From Amycolatopsis alkalitolerans (lineage in GTDB: Bacteria; Actinomycetota; Actinomycetes; Mycobacteriales; Pseudonocardiaceae): a stretch of DNA of 64,000 nt. Position 1 is the first letter of the stretch, and each line of letters begins with the position of its first letter. The stretch is taken from NCBI RefSeq assembly GCF_006152065.1, contig NZ_VDFW01000006.1, forward strand, positions 62,001-126,000, written 5' to 3'. Below, piece by piece: positions 1 through 12,204 of the stretch. The notes beneath the pieces were generated by a model that worked only from the letters and a program-made list of their open reading frames with translations, searched no databases and was not told the DNA's origin. The position numbers were made by a program, and so were the translations under genes.

Positions 1-1965
<1,965 letters not shown>

Positions 1966-2006
1966 TCGAAGCCTCCACTTAGCACTGTCCACTCGAGAAG
2001 GACCTC

Positions 2007-4532
<2,526 letters not shown>

Positions 4533-4542
4533 GGATTATTGA

Positions 4543-5247
4543 GTGACTTCGCCCGAGAACCCGGAATCGACCACGGCCGCCGGTGACAAGGCGACGCCGC
4601 CCTGGCAGCGGCTGAGCAAGGACAGCGGCAACGGTACGGCCGAAAGTGCCACGCAGTGGCTCCCGAGCGGCCAGCCCGGCGAAAGTGTGCTTCACTCGGA
4701 AAAAGGCGGTGGCAACCAGACGGTGGTCACCGGCACCGCGGCGGCCGGGCTGTTCGGCGGTTCGGCCGACTCACGGGAGGACGTACTAGGCGGGCTGAGG
4801 GGGCAGGAGACGGTGACCGTGCCGGGCACCGCGACCAAGGGCCGCGGGACACCGAGCGCGCTGCGGCGCCCGGGCCGAGGCCCGCGGCGAGCCAGCCTGC
4901 AGGTCAAGCGGTTCGACCCGTGGTCGGTGCTGAAACTGTCCCTCGTACTCGGCGTCGCGATGTTCTTCGTCTGGCTCGTCGCGGTCGGCGTGCTGTACAC
5001 GGTGCTCGACGGCATGGGTGTCTGGGACAAACTCAACGGCACCTACTCGTCGCTGGTCTCCGGTGACGGCACCAGCAGTTCCGCCCAACCGCTCATCAGC
5101 GCGGGCCGCGTGTTCGGCATCGCCGCCATCCTCGGCGCGATCAACATCGTGCTGCTCTCGGCACTGGCCACCGTGAGCGCGTTCATCTACAACGTGTCCG
5201 CCGACCTGGCCGGCGGCCTCGAAGTCACCCTCTCCGAACGGGAGTAG
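4543..5247 (+). CDS. DUF3566 membrane protein downstream of gyrA
   Basis: 234 aa; GTG start 10 bp after the gyrA stop, so probably in the gyrBA transcript. Residues 1-118 are a low-complexity, polar, probably disordered segment. Residues 119-230 match the DUF3566 pattern: LQVKRFDPWSVLKLSL leads into a first transmembrane helix (about 131-155), a Ser/Gly-rich extracytoplasmic loop, then a second helix (about 185-212) with the AILGAINIVLLSALATV stretch. A gene of this family occupies the same place after gyrA in mycobacteria (Rv0007). The function is not established; association with membrane or cell-envelope processes is inference. Confidence 0.85.
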   Translation: MTSPENPESTTAAGDKATPPWQRLSKDSGNGTAESATQWLPSGQPGESVLHSEKGGGNQTVVTGTAAAGLFGGSADSREDVLGGLRGQETVTVPGTATKGRGTPSALRRPGRGPRRASLQVKRFDPWSVLKLSLVLGVAMFFVWLVAVGVLYTVLDGMGVWDKLNGTYSSLVSGDGTSSSAQPLISAGRVFGIAAILGAINIVLLSALATVSAFIYNVSADLAGGLEVTLSERE

Positions 5248-5277
5248 CGGGCATCCTGTAGGCTTTTCTCGTTCCCG

Positions 5278-5351
5278 GGGCCCATAGCTCAGGCGGTTAG
5301 AGCGCTTCGCTGATAACGAAGAGGTCGGAGGTTCAAGTCCTCCTGGGCCCA
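5278..5351 (+). tRNA. tRNA-Ile (anticodon GAT)
   Basis: 74 nt. The acceptor arms GGGCCCA and TGGGCCC pair perfectly, the anticodon loop is CTGATAA and the T-loop GTTCAAGTC is present. Discriminator A at 5351; CCA is not encoded. The tRNA-Ile/tRNA-Ala pair after gyrA is conserved in related actinobacteria, though here about 2.5 kb separates the two tRNAs. Confidence 0.97.
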
Positions 5352-5454
5352 CCTTCCCGGTGTCCTTATCTCTCCCGGGGCGACCCCCCGGACCCCCGCG
5401 GTGCGTGCTCCTCGTCCTTGGCGGGCGCTGGGCGCGAGTTGTGTTGACCAGCAT
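5349..5454 (+). repeat. tRNA-downstream repeat, copy 1
   Basis: 106-bp segment starting at the 3' end of tRNA-Ile. It is clearly similar to 33456-33561 downstream of tRNA-Leu and has the same length. The first 30 or so bases are identical (begin CCACCTTCCCGGTGTCCTTA). The middle holds a GC hairpin whose sequence differs while the pairing is kept, and the right end shares GGCGGGCGCTGGG and GACCAGCAT. No convincing ORF is present. The rest of the spacer to 5619 shows nothing recognisable. Confidence 0.7.
5375..5391 (+). terminator. Hairpin after tRNA-Ile
   Basis: CCGGGG (5375-5380) pairs with CCCCGG (5386-5391) across a 5-nt loop, about 24 bases past the tRNA end. There is no U-tract, as is usual in high-GC actinobacteria. 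It is the hairpin inside the repeat described at 5349-5454. Confidence 0.5.
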
Positions 5455-5619
5455 TCGGTTTCGGTTTGCCCACTGTCTGTGACCTGCGGTTCTTGTGTGG
5501 TGTGACGGTTACGCTGCGGCGGGTGATCTTGGTGTGGCCTCGATTACGTGACACCTGATTGCTTTTCCGCGCTTGGTTAGTGTCCCTGATGGGGCAGTGA
5601 CGAGCGACGGGAGTGTGTG

Positions 5620-6474
5620 ATGTTCGGCCGCCTAATGCGGAGGGATGGCCGGCAGGGGGAGCCGGTCACGTTCGACTCCGGTGCCGGGTTGGTGAGCGCG
5701 CGTGTGCGCGACGAGAGCGGGCGGCCGCTGGCCGGCGCCGAGATGGTGTTGCGGCACAAACGGACGCAGCGCACCGCGCGGGCGACGGCGGACGGCTTCG
5801 GGCTGGTGGTGAGTACGGTCTCGGCGGGGTTGTACTCGGTGTCGATCAGCTCCGGCGGGTACCGCGAGTCCGTGCACACGGTGGAGGTCATCAGTGGCGA
5901 CCACACCGCACTCGGCGAACTCGCGTTGCAGCCCGACGCGAGCCTGCGGCTGCCCGAGCCCGGCGAATGGCTCATCGACCAGGACCACACGTCGGTCCAG
6001 TTCGTGGCCCGGCACATCGGGTTGTCGCGCGTGCACGGCCGGTTCACGGATTTCCGCGGCAGCATCAACGTCGGCCACCGGATCGAGGACTCCTCCGTCG
6101 AGGTGATCATCGACGCGGCCAGCATCGACACCGCGTCCGCCCAGCGCGACGAACATCTGCGATCGGCGGATTTCCTCGACGTCGAGAACTACCCGAGGCT
6201 GCATTTCTTCAGCAACCGCATCCAGCGTGCCGCCGGTGACCGCTGGTTCCTCGACGGCACGCTCAACCTGCGCGGAGCCAGCCGCGGCGTCCGGCTCGAG
6301 GCCGGCTATCTCGGCCTCCGCTCGTGGAACGGCGACCGCCTCGGCGCCCGCGCGACCACGGAACTGCACCGCGAGGACTTCACCATCAACTGGCAGCAGA
6401 CGCTGGCCAAGGGACTGGCGGTGGTCGGTTCGACGGTGGAGATCCAGTTGGACATCCAGGCGGTGCGCGGCTGA
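5620..6474 (+). CDS. YceI-family protein with N-terminal CarboxypepD_reg-like domain
   Basis: 284 aa. ATG at 5620 with the purine-rich stretch CGACGGGAG upstream; an adjacent GTG (5617) would add one residue. Residues about 20-105 form a beta-sandwich carboxypeptidase-regulatory-like domain (VRDESGRPLAGAEMVLRH, YSVSISSGGY). Residues about 112-284 are a YceI lipocalin-like domain (DQDHTSVQFVARHIGLSRVH, DFRGSI, SADFLDVENYPRLHF, FTINWQQTL). YceI proteins bind isoprenoid or other lipids. No signal peptide is visible, so a cytoplasmic location is likely. The two-domain arrangement occurs in other actinomycetes. Convergent with the next gene, 1 bp apart. Confidence 0.85.
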   Translation: MFGRLMRRDGRQGEPVTFDSGAGLVSARVRDESGRPLAGAEMVLRHKRTQRTARATADGFGLVVSTVSAGLYSVSISSGGYRESVHTVEVISGDHTALGELALQPDASLRLPEPGEWLIDQDHTSVQFVARHIGLSRVHGRFTDFRGSINVGHRIEDSSVEVIIDAASIDTASAQRDEHLRSADFLDVENYPRLHFFSNRIQRAAGDRWFLDGTLNLRGASRGVRLEAGYLGLRSWNGDRLGARATTELHREDFTINWQQTLAKGLAVVGSTVEIQLDIQAVRG

Positions 6475-6475
6475 G

Positions 6476-7519
6476 TCACGCCACGTCGGCGACGACGCAC
6501 GCCACGTTATCGGCGCCGCCACCGCGATTCGCGCGCTCGACGAGTTCGCGCACCGCGGCGGCCGGGTCAGGGATGCCGGTCACGATCTCGCGCAGGGCCT
6601 CGAAAGTCAGCGCGGTGTACAAGCCGTCTGAGCACAACAAGTAGCGATCACCTGGCTCAGCGTCGCGTAACTCGACATCGGGCTGGGCTGCCTCGCCACC
6701 GTGGAGGGCTTTCACCAGCAGGGCCCGCTGCGGGTGCGAAGCGGCTTCGGCGGGGGTGAGGCGACCTTCGTCGATCATCGACTGGACGACCGTATGGTCC
6801 TGGGTGATCTGGCTCAGCTGTCCTTCACGCAGCAGGTACACCCGCGAATCTCCGATATGGACCAAGGCCAGCTGGGAACCGGACCAGAGCATGGCGGTGA
6901 GCGTCGTGCCGACGTTCTCACCGAGTTCGCGCACGGCCGAGCCGGCGCTTTCGACCGCGTCCGACAGGGCGTTGAGAAGCTGGCCGGCGGGCACGGTCGC
7001 GTCCAACGGTTTGAGCGCATCGATCGCGGCGGCGCTGGCGAGGTGCTCCTCGGACTCGGCGCCGAACCCATCGGCGACGGCGAGCAGGTGCGGGCCCGCG
7101 TACGCGACGTCTTGGTTCGACTCCCGAACGAGGCCGCGGTCGGCGCGGGCGGCGTACCGCATGGTCAGTGACGACGACATGATCGCTTCCTTTCTCGACA
7201 ACTGTTCGATGAGGAAGGAAGCCAGCCTCGCCCGTGACCGGACCTCGGCCTCGACTTCTTGCCAGTACACCGCGATTTCCCTTGCGGCGTCAGCATTTTC
7301 GAGCTCGCAAACGGTCTTGATCCGCGCGAGCGGCATGCCGAGCCGCCGGAGCCAGGCGACCAGCCGGGCACGTTCGAGCTGCTCCGGCGAATAGAAGCGG
7401 TAGCCGGAAAAGGGATCGACGGACACCGGCCGCAGCAGCCCGAGCTCGTCGTACAACCGCAACGCCTTCGGCGACAGGCGGGCAGCCCGTGCGAAGGCCC
7501 CGATGGTCAGCAGTCCCAT
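6476..7519 (-). CDS. MerR-type DNA-binding domain fused to PP2C phosphatase
   Basis: 347 aa from the ATG at 7519, chosen because AGGAGG lies 7 nt upstream. Residues 1-75 are a MerR winged helix (LTIGAFARAARLSPKALRLY, FSGYRFYSPEQLERARLVAW). A helical stretch runs to about 112. Residues 113-347 are a complete PP2C domain: RESNQD, VADGFGAE, GTTLTAML, HIGDSRVYLL, LLCSDGL and GGGADNVACVV keep the metal-binding aspartates. The phosphatase half closely resembles PstP in this window (YAARxDRGLVRxSNQD, ASHPQRALLVKAL). An internal ATG at 7180 has its own GGAAG site and could give a 234-aa PP2C-only product. Probable role: a regulator whose activity is linked to Ser/Thr dephosphorylation (inference). 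Confidence 0.9.
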   Translation of the reverse strand: MGLLTIGAFARAARLSPKALRLYDELGLLRPVSVDPFSGYRFYSPEQLERARLVAWLRRLGMPLARIKTVCELENADAAREIAVYWQEVEAEVRSRARLASFLIEQLSRKEAIMSSSLTMRYAARADRGLVRESNQDVAYAGPHLLAVADGFGAESEEHLASAAAIDALKPLDATVPAGQLLNALSDAVESAGSAVRELGENVGTTLTAMLWSGSQLALVHIGDSRVYLLREGQLSQITQDHTVVQSMIDEGRLTPAEAASHPQRALLVKALHGGEAAQPDVELRDAEPGDRYLLCSDGLYTALTFEALREIVTGIPDPAAAVRELVERANRGGGADNVACVVADVA

Positions 7520-7537
7520 GCTCGCCCTCCTCATGCC

Positions 7538-7574
7538 GTCAACCCTGCGGTCTGCCCTGAGGTCAAGGTCAACC
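7538..7574 (-). promoter_or_regulatory. Candidate MerR-type promoter/operator
   Basis: Upstream of the MerR-PP2C gene the minus strand reads TTGACC, then about 19 nt, then CAGGGT. That is the long -35/-10 spacing typical of MerR-controlled promoters. TTGACCTTGACCTCAGGG also resembles the TTGACCTCAAG half-sites of this family. Two direct GTCAACC motifs (plus strand) flank the segment. Autoregulation is inference. Confidence 0.35.
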
Positions 7575-7577
7575 ATG

Positions 7578-7591
7578 GTTCCACGTGGAAC
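7578..7591. other. parS-like 14-bp palindrome
   Basis: GTTCCACGTGGAAC is a perfect palindrome. It differs from the actinobacterial ParB site GTTTCACGTGAAAC only by one symmetrical base pair change in each half. It lies intergenically within about 10 kb of where oriC is expected. It is the only GTTNCACGTGNAAC match I saw. An overlapping palindrome AACCATGGTT sits at 7571-7580. Confidence 0.55.
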
Positions 7592-7668
7592 GGGTGTCAC
7601 TGCCGGTGTCTCCGGCGGGTCCGGTAGCATCTTGAAGTCAGCGGAAACGTCGAAAAAGGGGCTTCAGG

Positions 7669-7857
7669 GTGAAGAAGCTGTTGGCGCTCGCGGTCGTCGC
7701 GGGTGGTGTGCTGTTCGTCATCAAGCGCAACAAGAACGCCAAGACCGAGGGCGACGTCTGGCGCCAGACCACGGCCTCCACGGACAAGCCGCTGGGCGCC
7801 GTCTCGACCAACGGCACCGCACCGGCCCACGCCGCGGGCGCCGGCCACAACAACTGA
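7669..7857 (+). CDS. DLW-39-type small protein
   Basis: 62 aa; GTG start with AAGGGG about 8 nt upstream. The N-terminus is a short hydrophobic helix (KKLLALAVVAGGVLFVI) followed by a basic stretch and the TEGDVWRQ segment, the counterpart of the DLW motif that names this family. The C-terminal 20 residues are Ala/Gly/His-rich. Small proteins of this family sit near gyrA and tRNA genes in many actinobacteria. Function unknown. Confidence 0.65.
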   Translation: MKKLLALAVVAGGVLFVIKRNKNAKTEGDVWRQTTASTDKPLGAVSTNGTAPAHAAGAGHNN

Positions 7858-7883
7858 ACTTCGCGCGGGTCCGCCCGCGCTCC

Positions 7884-7956
7884 GGGGCTGTAGCTCAATT
7901 GGTAGAGCACTGCCTTTGCAAGGCAGGGGTCAGGGGTTCGATTCCCCTCAGCTCCA
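7884..7956 (+). tRNA. tRNA-Ala (anticodon TGC)
   Basis: 73 nt. Acceptor arms GGGGCTG and CAGCTCC, with G-U pairing near the base. Anticodon loop CTTTGCAAG gives TGC, and the T-arm is GGGGTTCGATTCCCC. Discriminator A at 7956; no encoded CCA. A truncated coding fragment begins 8 bp downstream. Confidence 0.97.
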
Positions 7957-7963
7957 CGGAGCC

Positions 7964-8142
7964 ATGCCGTATCCGGAGAACACCGATAACCACTTCGTTA
8001 TCGATCCGGACAAGTACGACTTCTACGTGATGGACTGCTACCGGCACGTCGGCGAAGACCGCCTGGCCAGTGCTCTCGCCTCTGAAGTCATCCGGTCAAG
8101 CACCGACGCTCACGGGCGCCGCGCTCAGAGTCCGTCGCCCGG
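7964..8142 (+). pseudogene. C-terminal fragment of an XRE/TPR-type regulator
   Basis: Reading from ATG 7964, about 60 residues (PENTDNHFVIDPDKYDFYVM, YRHVGEDRLASALASEVIRS) look like the C-terminal helical part of the long XRE-TPR regulators common in Amycolatopsis-type genomes (recognition from memory). Similarity fades after the RAQSPSPG segment, although the frame stays open to 8413. No DNA-binding domain is present. I read it as a remnant left by insertion or deletion beside tRNA-Ala. A short independent gene is possible but unlikely. Confidence 0.45.
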
Positions 8143-8157
8143 ATGGCCGTTCGCGCT

Positions 8158-8586
8158 TTACCGATCGGAGCGGATCTCACGCCGAACGTGCACGTTGAAA
8201 GCCTGGAGAGCCTTCACGACATCCGCCTGCTCTGGCACGTTCTTGTCCTTCCTCTGCCATGCAAAACTTGCGGGGGCGCTGGCGGATTCGCGTGTCTCGT
8301 CACGACACAGCAAATGCATGATCGACCTGCCGGTCTGCAGCTTGTCCTGCCATGCCACGCGGTCCGCTGGAGTGAGGCGGCTCTGGTCACTGCTGTCGCG
8401 CTGGGATTCGTAGAGGTGCGAAACAGCGGCGATGAGGTCTGCCGCGCTCTTCAACTTCTGTTCCCGCAGCCAACTCCGGTGTTCGTTGCGGCTTTTGAGC
8501 CAGGCGCCGAGCAACACGCCAGCCAAGCTGACGGCCGCCCCCACAACGCCCGCCAATATGTTCCACACGCAACCCACCCACTTCAC
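8158..8586 (-). CDS. Hypothetical single-pass membrane protein
   Basis: About 142 aa from GTG 8586 (GGAG 4 nt upstream); GTG 8568 is an alternative. It begins with a hydrophobic helix (ILAGVVGAAVSLAGVLLGAW) followed by a charged cytoplasmic-type helical region (RNEHRSWLREQKLKSAADLI). This matches the general pattern of small actinobacterial membrane-anchored coiled-coil proteins of unknown function. Codon use is less GC3-biased than the neighbours, which fits recent acquisition. It sits antisense to the frame that continues from the regulator fragment. Confidence 0.55.
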   Translation of the reverse strand: MKWVGCVWNILAGVVGAAVSLAGVLLGAWLKSRNEHRSWLREQKLKSAADLIAAVSHLYESQRDSSDQSRLTPADRVAWQDKLQTGRSIMHLLCRDETRESASAPASFAWQRKDKNVPEQADVVKALQAFNVHVRREIRSDR

Positions 8587-8687
8587 TAGACTCCGACGGA
8601 CCCGATCTTTGTACCCCAACGTGGCCTGGTGGGGAGCTGTCGGCAGTGGCTGACCCGCTTCCCGAAGCAAGGGCCGATCCTGCCTTT

Positions 8688-9524
8688 TCAGCGGCGAGGT
8701 GCCTGACTGTGGTTGAGGCGGTCGGTGAGGAAGGCGAGGATCTCATCCCTGGCCTTAAGCGTGGGATGTCCTTCCTCGTCGACGAGGTGGGCGGTGACGA
8801 CGCTGTGGGGGGACCCGACCACGTCGCGTAAGAACGGGGGCGAGTTGGTGTTCGCGAAACTGCCTGGCAGGACGCGACCGTCGAAGGCGTCGCCGAGGAG
8901 TGCTTGGTAGGCGGCGAAGCGTTGGCCGGTGCACCAGCGGTCGTTGTCGAACCGGTAGGCGAGAACCGTCAGTCCATCGCGCGTGATGCGATCACGGACT
9001 GCGTGTGCGTCCTCGTCGCTGATCTCGAGTCCGGCCGCGTCGTCAAGTGGCAGTGACGGGTGGTTGACCACCGGCGCGATGACGGCTGGCTCGAGTGCCA
9101 TGGTGAGTGCGAAGTTGCCGGTGAAGCACAGACCGATCGCACCGACTCCCGGGCCGCCGCATTGGGCGTGGGCCTGGCGTGCGAGCCCGCGTAGCCACAC
9201 CGTGACGGGGCTGGTGCCGCCCTTGGCGAAGGCGCGGAACTCGGCGCTGACGCACGCGCGACGCACAACCTCGCGACCACCCTCGAGGGTGGGATAGGCG
9301 CCGTCGGTCCCGAAGAGCGAGGGGAGGTAGACGGTCAAGCCGGCATCCCGCACCCACCGCGCCAGCCGAAGGACGTCAGGGCTGATGCCTGGCATCTCCG
9401 GCATCAGCACCACGGCGGGCCCGGAACCGGCGACGTACACCGTCTTGACCACCCCGTCCACGTCCACTTCTCGACGGGAGAAGTCCGTGATCGCGTCATC
9501 AAGGCGTCGGTTGCCAGCGCTCAT
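8688..9524 (-). CDS. Dienelactone hydrolase family protein
   Basis: 278 aa from ATG 9524. The longer frame adds 17 residues with no better start. Alpha/beta hydrolase with the GAIGLCFTGNFAL elbow: Cys replaces Ser as nucleophile, as in dienelactone hydrolases. A C-terminal HLVDEEGHPT segment supplies the histidine. Members cleave cyclic lactones or esters; the substrate is unknown here. Divergent from the GlxA-type regulator (97 bp between starts), which is the likely controller. Confidence 0.85.
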   Translation of the reverse strand: MSAGNRRLDDAITDFSRREVDVDGVVKTVYVAGSGPAVVLMPEMPGISPDVLRLARWVRDAGLTVYLPSLFGTDGAYPTLEGGREVVRRACVSAEFRAFAKGGTSPVTVWLRGLARQAHAQCGGPGVGAIGLCFTGNFALTMALEPAVIAPVVNHPSLPLDDAAGLEISDEDAHAVRDRITRDGLTVLAYRFDNDRWCTGQRFAAYQALLGDAFDGRVLPGSFANTNSPPFLRDVVGSPHSVVTAHLVDEEGHPTLKARDEILAFLTDRLNHSQAPRR

Positions 9525-9620
9525 GCCGACAGCGTGCCCTGCTGTGCCGCACGAGGCGATAGGCCAGATCGCCAAGTATCACGGTAATCTCGCCAAAGAC
9601 GTGGTGGTGAGGAGGCGGGC

Positions 9621-10637
9621 GTGAGCGCACTGCGGATTGGTGTCCTGGCTTATCCGGGTTGCTTCGCATCCGAGGTGTTCGGCGTGCCCGACCTGTTGAC
9701 GATGGCCACCCGCATTGCTGGTCCGGACCACGCCGGATACGAGGTGTCGATCTTTTCGCCGCGCCGTCGCGTCGTCGCATCGGGTGGTGCGGCGTTGGCC
9801 GTCTCTCCGCTGCGCGAGGTAGACGTCCTTGTCGTACCGGGGTTCGAACTTTCGCCGGGCCTCGACGTGGACGCGAAGCTTGCGTCGCTCGCCCCTGAAG
9901 TTGCGGCGATCCGCACACACGCGACCGCAGGCAATGCGCTGGTGTCGATCTGTGTCGGTGCGTTCCTGCTTGCCCAGGCAGGAGTTCTGCAGGGCCGCCG
10001 GGCTACGACGGCATGGCTATTCGCGGACGACCTGGCTCGACGCTGTCCTGACACTGACGTGCGCTCCGAACGTCTCGTTGTTACCGACACGGGGGTGACG
10101 ACGACAGCGGCCTTCAGCGCTATGTACGACTTCGCGCTGGAACTGATCCGCGAACACAATGGTGCCCGCGTAGCACGGACGACCGCGCGGGTGGCGCTCG
10201 TCGACGACGCGCGATCGTCCCAGACTCCCTACGTTGACGCGGACCTTCTTCCCCAGCCCGGAAACGAGTTCTCCCGCAGGGTCATGCGATGGCTCGACCA
10301 GAACCTTGCGGCCCGATACGACCTCGTCGCGCTGGCCGGAACCTTCAATGTCAGCACTCGGACGTTGCTGCGGCGCTTCGCCGACGAGACAGGCCAGAGT
10401 CCGCTCGACTACCTGCAGGCGTCGCGCGTCCGTCGCGCCCGCCACCTGCTGGAGACGACAGGTCGAACGGTCGCCAGCATCTCCACCGCGGTCGGTTACC
10501 GGGACGCCGGCACCTTCGCGGCTCTGTTCGCCCGGCGTACGGGACGCCGCCCAAGGGACTACCGCGCAGCCTTCCGGCAACCTTCCCCTCGGCGCGACGA
10601 TGAGTTCTTCGCCCGGGAGAAGTCTGTACCGCCATGA
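9621..10637 (+). CDS. GlxA-family (DJ-1/AraC) transcriptional regulator
   Basis: 338 aa; GTG start with GTGAGGAGG upstream. Residues about 4-175 form a DJ-1/PfpI-like amidotransferase domain (RIGVLAYPGCFASEVFGVPD, VSICVGAFLLAQAG), probably a ligand sensor. Residues about 215-330 form an AraC-type double helix-turn-helix (LAGTFNVSTRTLLRRFADET, SISTAVGYRDAGTFAALFAR). It overlaps the next hydrolase gene by 4 bp (ATGA) and is divergent from the dienelactone hydrolase gene. Both are plausible targets. Confidence 0.92.
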   Translation: MSALRIGVLAYPGCFASEVFGVPDLLTMATRIAGPDHAGYEVSIFSPRRRVVASGGAALAVSPLREVDVLVVPGFELSPGLDVDAKLASLAPEVAAIRTHATAGNALVSICVGAFLLAQAGVLQGRRATTAWLFADDLARRCPDTDVRSERLVVTDTGVTTTAAFSAMYDFALELIREHNGARVARTTARVALVDDARSSQTPYVDADLLPQPGNEFSRRVMRWLDQNLAARYDLVALAGTFNVSTRTLLRRFADETGQSPLDYLQASRVRRARHLLETTGRTVASISTAVGYRDAGTFAALFARRTGRRPRDYRAAFRQPSPRRDDEFFAREKSVPP

Positions 10638-11485
10638 CGACACACATCCTCGAAACCCCCGAAGCGGATCTCGCCTACGACGTGCACGGACCGGCCGGCG
10701 AAAACCCGCCGCTGGTCATGATCGGGCACCCGATGGCCGCTGACGGTTTCGGCGCGCTGGTCTCCTACGTTCCGGATCGCACGGTGGTCACCTACGACCC
10801 GCGCGGTATCGGCCGGAGCATCCGCAAGGACGGCCGCGCCGACCACGACCCGACCGTCCAGGCGCGCGACGTGCACGCGATCATCGGCGCGCTCGGCGCA
10901 GGGCCGGTCGAAGTGTTCGGCAGCAGCGGCGGGGCGGTGACCGCGCTCGCGCTCGTCGCGGCGTATCCGCGTGACGTGACCACCCTGGTCGCGCACGAGC
11001 CGCCGCTTGTCCCGGTGGTTCCGGACGCCGAGGCGGCCGAGCGGGCCCGCGCGGGCGTCCGGGATGCGTACGAGGCCAAGGGCTTCGGCGCCGGAATGGC
11101 GGCGTTCATCGCGATGACCTCGTGGCAGGGCGAGTTCACCGACGACTATTTCGCCCAGCCGCCGGCAGACCCCGCCCAGTTCGGGCTGCCCGACAGCGAC
11201 GACGGCACCCGGGACGACCCGCTGCTTTCCGACCGGTCCTGGGCCCTGAGCAGCTACCGCCCCGACATCGAGGCGCTGGCCGCGGCGCCGACGCGCGTCG
11301 TGATCGCCGTGGGCCAGGAGTCCGCGGGCGTCTTCACCGGACGCGCCGGGGCCGCCACGGCCGCACTGCTCGGTCAGCAGCCGACGGTCTTTCCCAGCCA
11401 CCACAGCGGTTTCCTCGGTGGTGAGTCCGGGTACGCCGGCCAGCCCGAGGCGTTCGCGCGAAGGCTCCGCGAGATCCTCAGCTGA
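10634..11485 (+). CDS. Alpha/beta hydrolase
   Basis: 283 aa, translationally coupled to the preceding regulator. Standard hydrolase fold: oxyanion-hole HPMAADGF, strand-turn VVTYDPRGIGRS and nucleophile elbow EVFGSSGG (Ser98); the histidine is probably in the PSHHSGFLGG segment. Substrate not identifiable. Its last 8 bp overlap the convergent hydrolase gene. Confidence 0.88.
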   Translation: MTTHILETPEADLAYDVHGPAGENPPLVMIGHPMAADGFGALVSYVPDRTVVTYDPRGIGRSIRKDGRADHDPTVQARDVHAIIGALGAGPVEVFGSSGGAVTALALVAAYPRDVTTLVAHEPPLVPVVPDAEAAERARAGVRDAYEAKGFGAGMAAFIAMTSWQGEFTDDYFAQPPADPAQFGLPDSDDGTRDDPLLSDRSWALSSYRPDIEALAAAPTRVVIAVGQESAGVFTGRAGAATAALLGQQPTVFPSHHSGFLGGESGYAGQPEAFARRLREILS

Positions 11486-12188
11486 CCTCGTCCAGGATCG
11501 CCGCCAGCTCGGCCGGGCGGTCGAACATCGGCCAGTGCGAGCCGCCGAGCAGATCCCGGTGGTCCCAGTCGCCGTTCGCCATATGCCGGAACGCCGGCAC
11601 GGTGGCGGCCATCGCCCTGGCCTGTTCCGCCGGGAAGCTGCACATCACATGCAGCCGCGGCAGCTTCTCCCAGGCGCCGGTCAGCCGCGCCGGGCTGGTC
11701 GCGGTGGCCCACGGTTGGGGGACCGATAGCCGCGTGAGCCGCTCCGCGTCGGGCAGTTGCGACCAGGACGGGGGCGGCAGCTGCCAGCCGTGCCCTTCCG
11801 TGCGCACCAGTTCGGCGTCGGCCGCCTGCTGCTCCGGCGGGGTGAATTCGGTCTGCGACATGCCGTCCGGCAGCGGTCCGCTGTCGATGAACACCAGCCG
11901 CCGGATCCGGTCCGGCATCCGGTCGGCCACGCTCGGGATCACCACCGCACCCGCGTAGCTGTGCCCGACCAGCACCACGTCGTGCAGTTCCTCGTAGCGG
12001 ATCAGGTTGAGCACATCCGTGACGTGCGTTTCCAGGTCGATATCGGGTCCGGCCAGATGCACCCGCTCGCCCAGCCCGGTGAGGCTGAGCGGGTGGACTT
12101 CGTGCCCGCGCGAACGCAGGTCAGCCGTGACCGGGTGCCACGCCCAGGCGCCGAGCCAGAAACCGGGGATGAGTACGTAAGTCGACAT
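11478..12188 (-). CDS. Alpha/beta hydrolase (salicylate-esterase-like)
   Basis: 236 aa. Compact hydrolase with the N-terminal YVLIPGFWLGAWAWHPV typical of plant methylesterase/hydroxynitrile-lyase-like bacterial hydrolases, the nucleophile motif VLVGHSYAG (Ser77) and a C-terminal GGSHWPMFDRP carrying the catalytic His. Divergent from the WYL regulator, with a strong inverted repeat between them, so it is probably that regulator's target. Confidence 0.88.
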   Translation of the reverse strand: MSTYVLIPGFWLGAWAWHPVTADLRSRGHEVHPLSLTGLGERVHLAGPDIDLETHVTDVLNLIRYEELHDVVLVGHSYAGAVVIPSVADRMPDRIRRLVFIDSGPLPDGMSQTEFTPPEQQAADAELVRTEGHGWQLPPPSWSQLPDAERLTRLSVPQPWATATSPARLTGAWEKLPRLHVMCSFPAEQARAMAATVPAFRHMANGDWDHRDLLGGSHWPMFDRPAELAAILDEVS

Positions 12189-12204
12189 GGCACGTACGGT
12201 AGGT

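Noticed and set aside
4786-5454. Minus-strand frame containing GGLEPPTSSLSAKRSNRLSY
   Set aside because: This peptide is the known artefact of translating a tRNA gene backwards; it lies on tRNA-Ile.
7884-8700. Phage or island attachment site at tRNA-Ala
   Set aside because: No integrase gene and no repeated tRNA 3' end in the window; only the regulator fragment suggests past rearrangement.
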